NCBI GenBank assembly: GCA_964035545.1
Contig: OZ037765.1
Span: forward strand, 34,175,504 to 34,239,503
Direction of reading: 5' to 3'
Source: Bugula neritina
Lineage: Eukaryota > Bryozoa > Gymnolaemata > Cheilostomatida > Bugulidae
DNA: 64,000 bases
Both the position numbers and the translations under genes were made by a program. Positions 40,444 through 51,309 of this stretch are shown here, one piece after another. How positions within the stretch are numbered: the stretch's first letter is position 1; every line of letters begins with the position of its first letter. The notes under the pieces were generated by a model. The model was given only the letters and a program-made list of their open reading frames with translations, had not been told where the DNA came from and did no database searches.

Positions 40444-43263
40444 CTACTGCTTAGAAACACGTCTACTCTTGACTGCATCAGCGTATGAAAAGATCGAGCA
40501 ACGTGGTTGGGGTGCGTGATTAAGACTTTGTGCACCCGGCGGATGGATTTTGTTTCTACTTCCGCCGATACAAAAGTTGATATTTCTGTGGTGTTGACAA
40601 CTCCCACATTTGCTCGATTCTTTTCTCGTACGGTTTTCCCCTAGACTTTCATGTGTGCCGCTTTTAACGCAGTCACATACGAAGTCCTTCAAGTATGCGG
40701 GGGGTTGCCTCGTACGCTGTCCCCTTTCTAGGGGGGGTGACACGCTTGCCGGTTCGTTAGTAGGGGCCTCTAATGGCGTCTCTACTTCACCGTCAGCAGT
40801 CACCTCTTCTTGTTCTCCGGATGGAGCCCCTCCCTCCGTGAGGGTTTGCACTTCCGGAACCGGCTCGGTTTCTGGAAGTGATGGAATTAGACTTGGCGGT
40901 GGCGGACACGCTTCTGTTGGTAGAAGCTGCCGCTCCTCTCTCACCAAGTTTTCTTCCCGCGGTATGACCACTTCGTATTCAGGTCCATGCCGCCGTCGCC
41001 CGCGCGTTGTTGTCTGCCTTCTGGGCTCTAACAACGGGGGGGCTTCTCCCACTCCGCCGGGGCTAGCCCAATATGGTTTCAAGCGAGACTCATTCTGGAT
41101 AGATACCTGTCCTGAGCGCTCGATCTTGTACGTATGATTGGGCATAGCCTCGACGACCACGTAGGGGCCTACGAACTTAGGCTTCAGCTTATCAGCCTGT
41201 CCGCGGCGCCTACGGTAATTGACCATCCACACCTTATCTCCTCTTTGATAGAGGGGTGGTTCATCGGAATCTTCGTGCCGCACCTTCCACTGCTGTTGAC
41301 GCAGTATCTCGTGTGCGGCCTTCATCCGTTCCACTAGTTCACTGGCATACTCATGGACTGAGTTATCCTGCTCTGGAACGTGATATGTGAGATGGTCAGG
41401 GACACGAGTCTCTCTCCCGAGCATCAAGAGGTTTGGGGTCTCACCAGTACTGGTGTGTGGGGTGCTACGGTATGCACGCATGACTTGCGGCAACACCGTA
41501 TCCCATTCCTCTTGACCTCGTCCAAGGAGGAGACTCCGGAGCGCATCACCTAGCATCCGGTTGTTGCGCTCCACCACCCCGTTACCTTGAGGGTGGTAGG
41601 GGGTGGTCCTGCTCTGATTTACTCCCCAGAGGTGGCAAAGGTCGCTCATCAGTTGAGACTGGAATTGAGCGCCTTGATCAGAGTGTATCTGTTCGGGAAG
41701 CCCAAAATAACAGAATACATGTTGGTCTAGTGCCCTGGCCACTGTTGGAGCTGATGTATCTGGGATAGCCAGAGCATCCGCCCACCTAGTAAAGTGGTCG
41801 GTTAGTACTAGGATCCAATTATTGCCTCTGGGGGTCAGGGGCATGGGTCCGACTAGGTCTACAGCGACTACTTGCCAGGGCCTACCAGCATATAGCCTCC
41901 GCCGTCCTGCTTCACCAGGGGGGCGGCTATGCTTACTGGCCTGGCAGATCTCACACTGTTTGACTCTGAGCCGGACATCACGCTCCATCTGCGGCCAATA
42001 CCACCGGAGTCGTAGTTTGGATATCACTCGCTTGACCCCTGCGTGGGCCTGCTTGTGAGTATCCCAAATCAACTCACGGCGGATGGCTGTGGGGCAGACT
42101 ACCCTCTTCCTTTCCGGGTGTCTGCCGCTGGCAGCTAGAGAGATGGTTAGCAACCCATCCTGCCCGATCCGCAGCGAGTCCCAACGCTGACAGTATAGCC
42201 GGAACTCGGCGCATCCCTGTCGTATGCGTTCCTCACTGGGTCGTCGCCCTTCCCTTTTGGCCCGGTAGATGTCTGCCACGACTCCAGGCAGCTCTTCTTG
42301 GAGCTTCTTCAGCTCTCGAACATTACCGGCCAGTACAGGGTTGGCGCGGAGGTTTTGTACATCCTCCGGGGACTCATCAACCCTTTGCCTGAGTTGACCT
42401 TGATCCCAGTCAAACGGCGCTCCGTGATGAGCCAGCGTCTCCAACTCACATCGTGGGGGACCTCCATCCCTCCTCTCGATGTTGAGACACTGTTTGCAAC
42501 CTCCGTCAGGTCGGCGACTCAACCCATCCGCATTGCTGTGTCTCTTGCCCGGCCGGTGTTCGATCCGGTACGAGAATTCAGCTAGGATTTCGAGCCACCG
42601 GGCGACCTGACTAGAGGGCTCTGCTCTCCTGCACAACCAGATCAGCGAGGCATGATCCGTACGCAGCCGGAACTTCCTGCCATACAGGTATGGTCTGAAG
42701 TGCTTCACTGACTTGATTACTGCCAGCAGTTCCTTGCGGGTAGTGCAGTAATTTCGTTCAGCGGGAGAGAGAGACTTGCTGTAGTAGGCTACTACTACTT
42801 CTCGGCCTTCCTGCACTTGTGACAGCACAGCGCCAACATTCTGGTCACTGGCGTCCGTGTCTAGGATGTACTCCAGAGTGGGGTCTGGGTAGGCCAAGAT
42901 GGGCGCCGTTAGGAGGCAGCCCTTGAGGCGGTCGAACGCTTCTTGTTCGACTGGGGTCCACTGCCACGTCACTCCCTTTGCGGTAAGCCGGTTTAAAGGC
43001 TGGGCTATGCCCGCAAAGTCTGGTATGTATTGTCTGTAATACCCTACCAGCCCCAAGAAAGCCCGGAGTCCGGTCAAGTCTTGGGGGGTGACCCAGTCTT
43101 CTACTGCCCGTACCTTTTCGGGATCCGTTGCCACGCCGTTCCGACCGACAACGTGCCCCAGGTACTTACTTGACCTCCGGCTGCAACAGAGCGCACTTGG
43201 AAGGCTTGAGCTTAAGACCGGCACCTCGGAGTCTCTCGAAAACCTCCTGCAGACGACTGACAT
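40444..43263 (-). CDS. pol: Retrotransposon Pol, second part (RNase H, integrase)
   Basis: True pol sense resumes at about 43165 (YLGHVVGRNGV); the codons before it, up to 43263, are out of the original frame. Then come RNase H (DTDASDQNVGAVLSQ, RTDHASL), the integrase zinc finger H-x-H-x-C-x2-C (HKQAHAG to CEICQ), the integrase core with D-D-E (VVAVDLVGPM, HSDQGAQF, GVVERNNR), and a GPY/F module (KFVGPYVVVEAM). A proline- and glutamate-rich tail of about 200 residues ends at 40444. Without the frame break this would be one protein with 43166-45076. Confidence 0.92.
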   Translation of the reverse strand: MSVVCRRFSRDSEVPVLSSSLPSALCCSRRSSKYLGHVVGRNGVATDPEKVRAVEDWVTPQDLTGLRAFLGLVGYYRQYIPDFAGIAQPLNRLTAKGVTWQWTPVEQEAFDRLKGCLLTAPILAYPDPTLEYILDTDASDQNVGAVLSQVQEGREVVVAYYSKSLSPAERNYCTTRKELLAVIKSVKHFRPYLYGRKFRLRTDHASLIWLCRRAEPSSQVARWLEILAEFSYRIEHRPGKRHSNADGLSRRPDGGCKQCLNIERRDGGPPRCELETLAHHGAPFDWDQGQLRQRVDESPEDVQNLRANPVLAGNVRELKKLQEELPGVVADIYRAKREGRRPSEERIRQGCAEFRLYCQRWDSLRIGQDGLLTISLAASGRHPERKRVVCPTAIRRELIWDTHKQAHAGVKRVISKLRLRWYWPQMERDVRLRVKQCEICQASKHSRPPGEAGRRRLYAGRPWQVVAVDLVGPMPLTPRGNNWILVLTDHFTRWADALAIPDTSAPTVARALDQHVFCYFGLPEQIHSDQGAQFQSQLMSDLCHLWGVNQSRTTPYHPQGNGVVERNNRMLGDALRSLLLGRGQEEWDTVLPQVMRAYRSTPHTSTGETPNLLMLGRETRVPDHLTYHVPEQDNSVHEYASELVERMKAAHEILRQQQWKVRHEDSDEPPLYQRGDKVWMVNYRRRRGQADKLKPKFVGPYVVVEAMPNHTYKIERSGQVSIQNESRLKPYWASPGGVGEAPPLLEPRRQTTTRGRRRHGPEYEVVIPREENLVREERQLLPTEACPPPPSLIPSLPETEPVPEVQTLTEGGAPSGEQEEVTADGEVETPLEAPTNEPASVSPPLERGQRTRQPPAYLKDFVCDCVKSGTHESLGENRTRKESSKCGSCQHHRNINFCIGGSRNKIHPPGAQSLNHAPQPRCSIFSYADAVKSRRVSKQ

Positions 43264-45076
43264 GTGTCTCGAAGTCTGGAGAGATTACGATGACATCATC
43301 GAGGTAGACCAGCAGTGTCTTCCAATGGAGTCCGCTAAGGACTTGTTCCATCAGCCTCTGGAAGGTGGCTGGGGCGGAGGTTAACCCGAAGGGCAGCACC
43401 TTCCACTTCCACAGACCGTCCCGTGTGATAAACGCCGCTTTCTCTTGGGCGTCGGGACTCAGAGGAACCTGCCAATAGCCGCTTAGCAAGTCTAACGTAC
43501 TGAAGTACTTGCTGCCGGCTAGGGCGTCCAATGACTCGTCAATACGAGGTAGAGGGTAGGCGTCCTGTATGGTTACGCTATTGAGTTTGCGGTAGTCCAC
43601 ACAGAACCGCCAACTGCCGTCTTTCTTCCGGACCAGTACGACTGGCGAGCTCCACGCACTATGGGCGGGCTCTATCAGTCCCCGGTCCAGAAGATCCCGT
43701 ACTTGTCGGCTAACCTCCTTCTCTTTCTCCGGCCCCAGCCTGCGTGTGGGCTGCCGGACAGGGACTGTCCCTGCAGTCAGCGGTATTTCGTGTCTGACAA
43801 TTCCAGTCAGTCCCACGTCATGCTCTCCGCTGCTGAACACATCACCGTAGTCGCGTAGTAACTTAGCCATAGCTTGGCGCTCTCTGTTACTCGCGCAGCC
43901 ACCACTGGCTGTTTCGTATAACTCCCGGAGATGTGTTGGGACTGCCCCTCGTCCCTGAATAGGGTGTCGAGGGAGTGCCTCTGTCGCATCACCCAGCGAC
44001 GGGCCTACGTCTCCCTCTTGAACAGAGTGGAAACGGCCCAGCATCGACCCAGCCGGGAGCTTGATAGGCTCGGTAAAGGGGTTGACGCACTGCACTAAGA
44101 TCTCCCCTTGCTCAGTCAGCTGATTCAGACTGCTGGCAAGTTGGATCTTTTCGTGCGCGCCTTCAACCACCCCGAGTCCAGAGATCCGGCTACTGTTCAC
44201 CCTGCAGTGAATGGTAGCCCGGGAGCGGCCTGGTATGGTACGGTTGCGTACCACTTGCACACCTCCCACTAAAGGGCAGCCGAACTTGTCGACGCAGGCG
44301 AGTTCCCGCCCGGACATCATCATTGCAGATCTGCTAAAATCTATGTGACATCCGTGCCGTTTAAGGAACGGCATCCCGAGGATAGCATCCTCCTTGAGCT
44401 GACTGACGATGAACGTCTCTTGGATCGTTTGATCGCGGACTCGTCCCGTCAGCTCAATTATACCATAGAAGGGAAGGCACGACCCGTCAGCTAGGGTGCC
44501 GTATTCCCCTTCGTATGCTTCCATCTCGCCCCTGACCCTAGCACTGAGGGTGTCGAAGAGTTGGCGGCTTAAGAGGTTTGTGGTACAGCCCGAATCAATG
44601 AGAAAAGTAACAGCTTTGCCTTCCAGTTTACCGGGCAAGAAATAGCTGTTCCCATGGGGCTGCACCTGAACTCTCCCTTCAGGCCTTACTCTCGCAGGGA
44701 GTACCTCCCTCGCTTTGGGTCGCGAAGGAGGTCTCTTGGGGCGGTGATAGGTAGGCCTCGGGGGTGCCGAGGCTGGATTCTCAGCTACCTTTGTGTGCTC
44801 CCATCCAGATTCTTGGACTTGTAGCCCTGTGAATCTGTTGTGAAGGGGCATAGAAAAGGTAGCCGCGGGGCGAAGCCCCTTGCTGGTCCGTCGCGGCTGT
44901 TGCCACTGTTGGTTGCCAGTACGCGGTACCCGTCTGGGTGACCTGCGTTTCTTCTTCCCTAGAGGTTTCGTCGGCCCGCGGAAGGTGGGAACATCTGCGG
45001 GCCGCGGTAGTTTAACCCCTGATTTAGGAAGGGACAATATCGGCGGAAATGTCCTTGATTTCCGCACTCCCAGCAA
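43166..45076 (-). CDS. pol: Retrotransposon Pol, first part (protease, reverse transcriptase), truncated
   Basis: 636 codons from the first ATG. A basic, proline-rich linker is followed by an aspartic protease with FLIDSGCTTNLLS, then reverse transcriptase with YPLPRIDESLD, LLSGYWQVPL, LPFGLTSAPATFQ and the catalytic YLDD box. The frame stops at 43166 in the reverse-transcriptase thumb because of a 4-bp tandem duplication (plus ACTTACTT, 43164-43171). The rest of pol continues in another frame. Confidence 0.93.
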   Translation of the reverse strand: MLGVRKSRTFPPILSLPKSGVKLPRPADVPTFRGPTKPLGKKKRRSPRRVPRTGNQQWQQPRRTSKGLRPAATFSMPLHNRFTGLQVQESGWEHTKVAENPASAPPRPTYHRPKRPPSRPKAREVLPARVRPEGRVQVQPHGNSYFLPGKLEGKAVTFLIDSGCTTNLLSRQLFDTLSARVRGEMEAYEGEYGTLADGSCLPFYGIIELTGRVRDQTIQETFIVSQLKEDAILGMPFLKRHGCHIDFSRSAMMMSGRELACVDKFGCPLVGGVQVVRNRTIPGRSRATIHCRVNSSRISGLGVVEGAHEKIQLASSLNQLTEQGEILVQCVNPFTEPIKLPAGSMLGRFHSVQEGDVGPSLGDATEALPRHPIQGRGAVPTHLRELYETASGGCASNRERQAMAKLLRDYGDVFSSGEHDVGLTGIVRHEIPLTAGTVPVRQPTRRLGPEKEKEVSRQVRDLLDRGLIEPAHSAWSSPVVLVRKKDGSWRFCVDYRKLNSVTIQDAYPLPRIDESLDALAGSKYFSTLDLLSGYWQVPLSPDAQEKAAFITRDGLWKWKVLPFGLTSAPATFQRLMEQVLSGLHWKTLLVYLDDVIVISPDFETHVSRLQEVFERLRGAGLKLKPSKCALLQPEVK

Positions 45077-45918
45077 AAACTGACTGTTTCTCCCTGTGGC
45101 GGCGCCGATGGCCGCATGGGCTCAGGGGCGGTACTCACTGGGTTTTGTGGTGTCAGTGTTGCTATCAGGTTGGCTAGCATGTCCGTCAGTTGAGTGACTT
45201 TTGATGCCGTCGCCAACTGGGACACGGCAGCCGCGGCGGGGGTTTCCTCCCCTTGTCCCGCGGCCGTGTCTGCGCGGTCTATCTCCACTTGGCGGGAGCT
45301 TCCGCGACTTTTATGCATTTGGTTAGCTAGGAGGTAAGCTTCCCCCTCAGTCAGAGCATCTTCAACGGTGGTGACTCCCCTAGCTAGAAACTGGTGGTGG
45401 AGACCCAGATCGTCGACAGATGCTATGAAAGCGTCGAGGGTGTACCTCTCGCGGTTGACTGGGGGCAAGTCGCTGTACGCGATCTGTGCCAGCTTCATGA
45501 CCGCGGCGGCATGCTCCCGCAGCGGGGTGCGGGGATCACGCCGCAACCTCTGTAATCGGGCCCTGGCATCTGTAGCCGAGAGGCCAAAGCGGGCCCGCAG
45601 AGAAGCAAAGATATTATCAATGTCTACGCCCAGCCCATAGGGCTTTGCTTTGTCCATCAATGCCATTCTAAGCTTCAGCAGGGCCACCCTAGGGGGCCAC
45701 TGAGCGACGTCCATTACGTCGCTAAACTCTTGAATAAATTGTTCCACCTCCTCTTCACCCGTGAAGGTGGGCGCCTTTAACCTGTAGCGGTCTTCAGCTA
45801 GTTCTCGCGGAACCCTTCGCTCTTCTACTACATGGTTAACAGGCATTGTCTCTACAGCATTGTCTCTACGCTCACCTTCGATTGCCGGTGGTTGAGTTTC
45901 AGCATTTTCAGTCTCCAT
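44959..45918 (-). CDS. gag: Retrotransposon Gag
   Basis: 319 codons. The N-terminal and middle parts have the helical, charged capsid-like region of Gypsy Gag (for example FTGEEEVEQFIQEFSDVM). Near the C-terminus is one CCHC zinc knuckle (CWECGNQGHFRRYC), which binds RNA. The 3' end overlaps the pol ORF by 118 nt, with pol in the -1 frame, implying programmed -1 frameshifting. Intact as read. Confidence 0.93.
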   Translation of the reverse strand: METENAETQPPAIEGERRDNAVETMPVNHVVEERRVPRELAEDRYRLKAPTFTGEEEVEQFIQEFSDVMDVAQWPPRVALLKLRMALMDKAKPYGLGVDIDNIFASLRARFGLSATDARARLQRLRRDPRTPLREHAAAVMKLAQIAYSDLPPVNRERYTLDAFIASVDDLGLHHQFLARGVTTVEDALTEGEAYLLANQMHKSRGSSRQVEIDRADTAAGQGEETPAAAAVSQLATASKVTQLTDMLANLIATLTPQNPVSTAPEPMRPSAPPQGETVSFCWECGNQGHFRRYCPFLNQGLNYRGPQMFPPSAGRRNL

Positions 45919-45930
45919 CTTGGATGCACT

Positions 45931-45948
45931 ATCCCACCGCTGCCACCA
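45931..45948 (-). promoter_or_regulatory. Primer-binding site, tRNA-Leu
   Basis: The plus strand reads ATCCCACCGCTGCCACCA, which is the 3' end of animal tRNA-Leu (AAG type) plus CCA. The minus strand is therefore complementary to that tRNA over 18 nt, one base inside the 5' LTR. Confidence 0.85.
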
Positions 45949-45949
45949 C

Positions 45950-46256
45950 TGTTATGTTTTTCAGATTTAGGGTTGATATGCTATCCAGAGAGTCTATTTA
46001 TCTAGTATAGAACTGCACCAGGCTAAGTCGAGTGAACGAGTATATTTTATACACAACTATACATTATAAAAACACGATACATTATTTCCAAACAAGTTAC
46101 ACATCTAATCTATCTCACACTCTAGCTTCGACTGCGTTAGCAGCGGGAAACTACAATTGCTGCTAACTATCAACTACGCTAATTGGCTATCCATTGTTCC
46201 GGGTCAATTACGCGACCCTACATGTTGTGCTGCTGGTAGTTCCACGAACCACCACA
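45950..46256 (-). repeat. 5' LTR (element sense)
   Basis: 307 bp, matching 38749-39055 throughout. It carries the element promoter. Confidence 0.95.
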
Positions 46257-48869
46257 ATATAAATATTTCAATGATAAATGTAGAGATGATCAGCTAAGTT
46301 TGAAAGCTAGGTTTCAGATGATAACAAATTAACAATCACAATCACAATGAGTATCAGTATGACTATCACTATGAGTATCAGTATGACTATGACTATGAGT
46401 ATGAGCTACCATGAATTTGAAAGGCCGAGCCTGATAACCAATTTATGAGCTTTGCGACATTACTTTGACTTTTAGCTACATAATTATTAATAATATTACT
46501 ATTAGCATTACTATTACAGTATTAGTATTACTATTAGATTCATACTCATATTCATATTGAACTTGAAGTACAATAATAATAATATAATTGCAGAAAATAA
46601 CTGAATTGCGAGACATTGCCTAGGTTTCTAAAATTAAAAAAGATTCAACTCACTGAATTGGAAAATGATATTCTGAGTTTATCGACTCAAACTATTGCAC
46701 ACCCGAAGAATATAGTCAAGAATATTTAGCCAACTCCTTCAACGATTCAACATTGCTAAATTTTTCGCTTTCGCTTATAGGTTTGCTAAATGCAGCACAG
46801 AATCGGAGACTGATTCGTGCAGCATTTGAATTTATCACATTATTCGAACTTTAAAACCGATAATCATCGCGTTCAGCGACCTTCCACACTCTGTGCTGCA
46901 TTAAGCGATCTCTCTTTACGATGATAAAAGGATTAATAGTTGTCACTACAGTGATCCCTCTTTATCTCACGAAGATACAGATCCTCAAAACCTCAATTCG
47001 AGAAGTAGCAAAACACCCGATTTAACTTGCAGGTCGTTAAATTCGACTATTTTGTTTTTGTACACACATACATCAGCATGTACACACACATATACACGTA
47101 CAGTAAGCCAAGGTCCAAATTCTTCTCGAGACCCATGGAATTTTGTGAGAAAGGATCCGTGAAATACGGAGGGAGGACTTGTTCAAGACTAAAATTTGTG
47201 TATTTGACACATCACTACATTCATTATGAAGTGCAGCCTCTTTCTAGTAGAGTAATAGCCTTTGTTTCATTCACAATTTGCAGTATATATGAACCTCAAC
47301 TATATTCAAGTGGTTAGCACATTATATATTCTATATACGGTACTCTTTCTTGTACACTGTGGACATGTAGGCATATGATGATGGGGCAGCCCCACAACCA
47401 TGTCAAACTGTCACAAGAGAAATCTTTAAGGAACTGAAGCTATCACAACACAACATAAATTGTGAAATACAGAAGTAAGAATGATAACATAGACCGAACA
47501 TTTCTCACTGTGGCACTTTTCTGCAACTTTATAGTATTTGAATATTATCTGTATAGCACAGAATACAAACATCTGTAGCCTATGTATCTTGCTAAAATAA
47601 CTCGGCCATTTTCTAGCAAGCTCTCTCATCCTAGCTAGAACTTCTTGACTCAACCCCAGAATAAATCTCTAGATCTGCCGTCTGAACTGAAGCCCAGTTG
47701 TAAGACTTACAGTCACTTCAGATTCAACTTACATACACTATACGTACATACATGATACGTACATACATACATGATACGTACTTACATACATGATATGTAC
47801 ATACATACATGATACGTACATACATACATGATACGTACATACATACATGATACGTACATACATACATGATACGTACATACATACATGATACGTACAGTGA
47901 GATATTTTGTTCCACAAAGACACCGATGATGAGACATGAGACATGAGACGCTTAGTACCAGCATGTCTTGTGTGATAGTAAGCGTGACTAGATCCAGATG
48001 GCACGCTGTACGACATTTTGCTCTGAAATATACAGACACCATGAGTCACCTTTAATACCAGCAAGTGTCCACTGTAGATATACGATGTTGCTGTTAGTAT
48101 TTAAGTGTTACTGTGCAATATCTACTCTACAAAAAGTAAAATATTTAGGCTATGTATTTTGTGATCTGGCACTATTACTATTAGTATTAGACTACTGGTG
48201 TTACTGTAACTATAAGTGTGTAACTATTACTATATTACTATTTCTAATAGTAATAGTAATACTCAAACTAAATATAATACTAATAGTAACTTATTATACT
48301 TCAATGTAATTAACCCAAGAGTTATAATTCACTGCGAGTATAATTTACTGCGAGTATAATTCACTGCGAGTATAATTCACTGCGAGTATATAAGGTCAAG
48401 ATGCCATCTTGCAGTTGCAAATTTTTCATCATATTATATCTATTCATTGATAGGAGCAATTTTCAGTCAGTTATGACTGGATAATGAGTCAGTATTCTGT
48501 AATAACTACACAATACTGTAATACAGTACTCTCTCCATAGTACTCTCTCCATAGGTCATGATCCATTCTCACAAGATTCCATATAGATCATGAAAAGGGC
48601 TTGGACCTTGTGTTATGTCTTTTTTCGTATGTTTACTTGTTTATGCATGTGTGTTTAGGGACAAAAATGGTAAATTCAAATATTAGGAATTATATTACAA
48701 ACAAGTTGAGCATAACTTGTGTATCACAGCTACAAAACTCTCACCATACGCTTATTCATCTATCCCTTATATAGCCATCGTCATATCAGCTAACAAAGCT
48801 TTGCATTATACCAGCATTTTCACATATCTTCACATTTCTCACTGGTTATAGGCAGTATAGCTAATTTGT
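46257..48869. other. Intergenic, repeat-rich, no gene seen
   Basis: Simple 'gagtatcagtatgactat' repeats (46340-46400), a 'tacatacatgatacgtacat' minisatellite (47735-47895) and a 17-bp 'ttcactgcgagtataat' repeat (48325-48390). Nothing here reads as coding. Confidence 0.6.
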
Positions 48870-50760
48870 CAACTGCAAAGGTACTATATAAACTAGAACT
48901 AATACCAAAGAGTATACATAGCTTGGGTGAATATCATTATTATAAAGGTGATGATAGCCAATACCAAAGAGCATACATTTCAACAACCTATCATATTATC
49001 ATATAAACACTATTACTTGCAGTGCAGCACTAACTAGCACACACTAAAAGGGAAGTCACTTATCCCTTCCTAGTCATAGTGAGAAGATAATCAAGTTAGT
49101 TTATGGAAGATATTATGTAACATATGCAGATAGTGAAGAGTATCTCAACTCACCTGCTGACTTCATTTTAATTCACTGTAAGTATAATTTATTTATTATA
49201 TACATGTAAGTGACTGAAAAGTTCCCTTTGGTATGTGTTAACATGGCAATGGGTGTTTAGGTTGACAATGAACACACCTAAAAGTGTCATTTTTACCTAA
49301 AATCCTATAAGTACATCACCTACCATAACAGGTGTTACTTGATTTTACATCCTTTCCAGAGTATATTATATGATATAACTATATGGCTGGCACATGGTAC
49401 CAGTAGAGATATGTTACAGAAATGTCAAAAGCTAGATTTAGTTTCTAGTACTCTACCATGTATATAGTTGTTACAGATGAGAATGAAGACTATTGAATAC
49501 AACGTTAGAGCTGTAACCAGTGACTACAGGATGGGTCAAAGTGAATCAAGTTAGTAAATCATATAAATACTACGTAACCATGGTAACTACAGGAATTTCA
49601 TACTTTATTTTTATGTGTTATGACATTCAGGTGCAGTAGTGATGAAGTTGAGATAGCCTAAGTCTTTATTGTTCATAACAAACTATACGTTGGTGTGCAG
49701 GTTTACATTCTCACGAGAACATAACTTCTTTTGCTACATTTCTGATCTAGAAACACATGTGATTTTCTTTTGTCATTGCATTGCACTATTTGGACCACAA
49801 CTGAGTAATATATTTCTCGTGTTTATTATATAATGTTATATATTATATAATATTACATACTGATTGTTAGTTATATAATGATTTAGTCTCACCCATTTAT
49901 TTCTATATACAGTGTTGAGTGAGATCTCTTCATTGAAATTCTCATGAGAACATAACTTCTTCTCTTACATTTCTAAACTACAGTCTCATTACTTTGCACC
50001 TAGCTCTGTGCTGATCATAGCTGAGTATTATATTGTTATAGTGTTTATATACTATAACTATTATACTATAACTATTATACTATAACTATTATACTATAAC
50101 TATTATACTATAACTCTTATACTATAACTATTATACTATAACTATTATACTATAACTGTTATACTATAACTATTATACTATAACTATTATACTATAACTA
50201 TTATACTATAACTATTATACTATAACTATTATACTATAACTATTATACTATAACTATTATACTACAACTATTATACTATAACTATCATACTATAACTATT
50301 ATACTATAACTATTATACTATAACTATTATACTATAACTATCATACTATAACTATCATACTATAACTATTATACTATAACTATTATACTGTAACTATTAT
50401 ACTGACTTATATCATGTTATATTATATTATATTATATTATATTATATTATATTATATTATATTATATTGTATTATATTATATTATATTATATTATAGTGG
50501 TGGTCACCTTTCACTGCCGTGTGGCCGGATCATATTATATTAAATTATGGTATAGTATGTTGTTTTATTATACTGACATATATATTATATTATATCACAA
50601 ATATGATGCTGACCTATACTATAACATGTTATTATTGTAACTATTATACTAACCTACATCATATTACAATGTACTATAATATATTATATTATATTAATAT
50701 ACCATAACACATACTGTACAGAGCTATAAACAACATGACCATGTTAATCCTTTACATACA
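48870..50760 (+). repeat. Segmental duplication copy A (promoter and first-exon region)
   Basis: Matches 51310-52660 over long blocks: 'aataccaaagagtatacata', 'cagtgcagcactaactagca', a 5' UTR exon ending at a donor near 49180, the exon with ATGGGTCAAAGTGAATC, and 'cattttaattcactgtaag'. The copies differ by point changes and by expansions of AT repeats in copy A (14-bp 'actataactattat', 50045-50400; 'attat', 50410-50495). Confidence 0.88.
49477..49549 (+). other. Duplicate first coding exon (copy A)
   Basis: Acceptor TTACAG, then an exon whose ATG at 49531 reads MGQSES and ends TCA A|GTTAGT, phase 1. This is the same phase as the exon at 51966-52054, so it could serve as an alternative start for the ROCO-caspase gene. 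It lacks the six codons inserted in copy B. Confidence 0.55.
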
Positions 50761-51309
50761 GTTTCACTTAGTGTACAGAATATACAGAGTAAAATATAAA
50801 TATATTATGTTATATTTTACTTTCCTTACATATCTGTGTTCTGTCAACAACTGAGTAACTATAGTAACCAGAGGGAGTAGTAATGTTGTCTGTATTATGT
50901 TGTTAGTGTTTATTATATATTATATTATTATATTATATTATACTGTATTATATTATATTATATTATATTATAACAGGATTTGGGATTTCTGATCACCTTG
51001 ACCTTTGACCGCTTTTGACATTTACAATAACTGTTGAGTGATTTTTCCTAAACCCCCCCAATCCAAACCTATACCCCCATCCCAACTCCCCAAACTCAAT
51101 ATTGTAAATGCGCCACCTATTAAATGCCATCAACTTTTTCACCGATAGTCTAAACACAATATTCTCCTAAATTCTGAGAATAGCATGTTTATTGTTATAC
51201 TCTAATGACTATACTGTAGTTATATTACATGTAAACTGTATACACTATCATAGCTACATCTATTACCAGTCACTATACAGCTATTCACATCTGTCACTAT
51301 AGTATGTCA

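Larger units (their letters stand above)
38749..46256 (-). mobile_element. Ty3/Gypsy LTR retrotransposon, minus strand, recent
   Basis: A 7,508-bp element bounded by 307-bp direct LTRs that look identical by eye, each TG...CA, flanked by a 4-bp duplication ATAT (38745-38748 and 46257-46260). In element order on the minus strand: 5' LTR 46256-45950, tRNA-Leu primer-binding site, gag, pol in the -1 frame (protease, reverse transcriptase, RNase H, integrase with GPY/F module), an extra zinc-finger ORF3, polypurine tract, 3' LTR 39055-38749. The domain order RT-RNase H-integrase and the GPY/F end identify Ty3/Gypsy. Pol is broken by a small duplication, so this copy cannot make a full pol by simple translation. 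Confidence 0.97.

Noticed and set aside
40610-41137. Plus-strand 175-codon ORF
   Set aside because: Shadow of the proline/glutamate-rich tail of the retrotransposon pol on the other strand; no independent signal.
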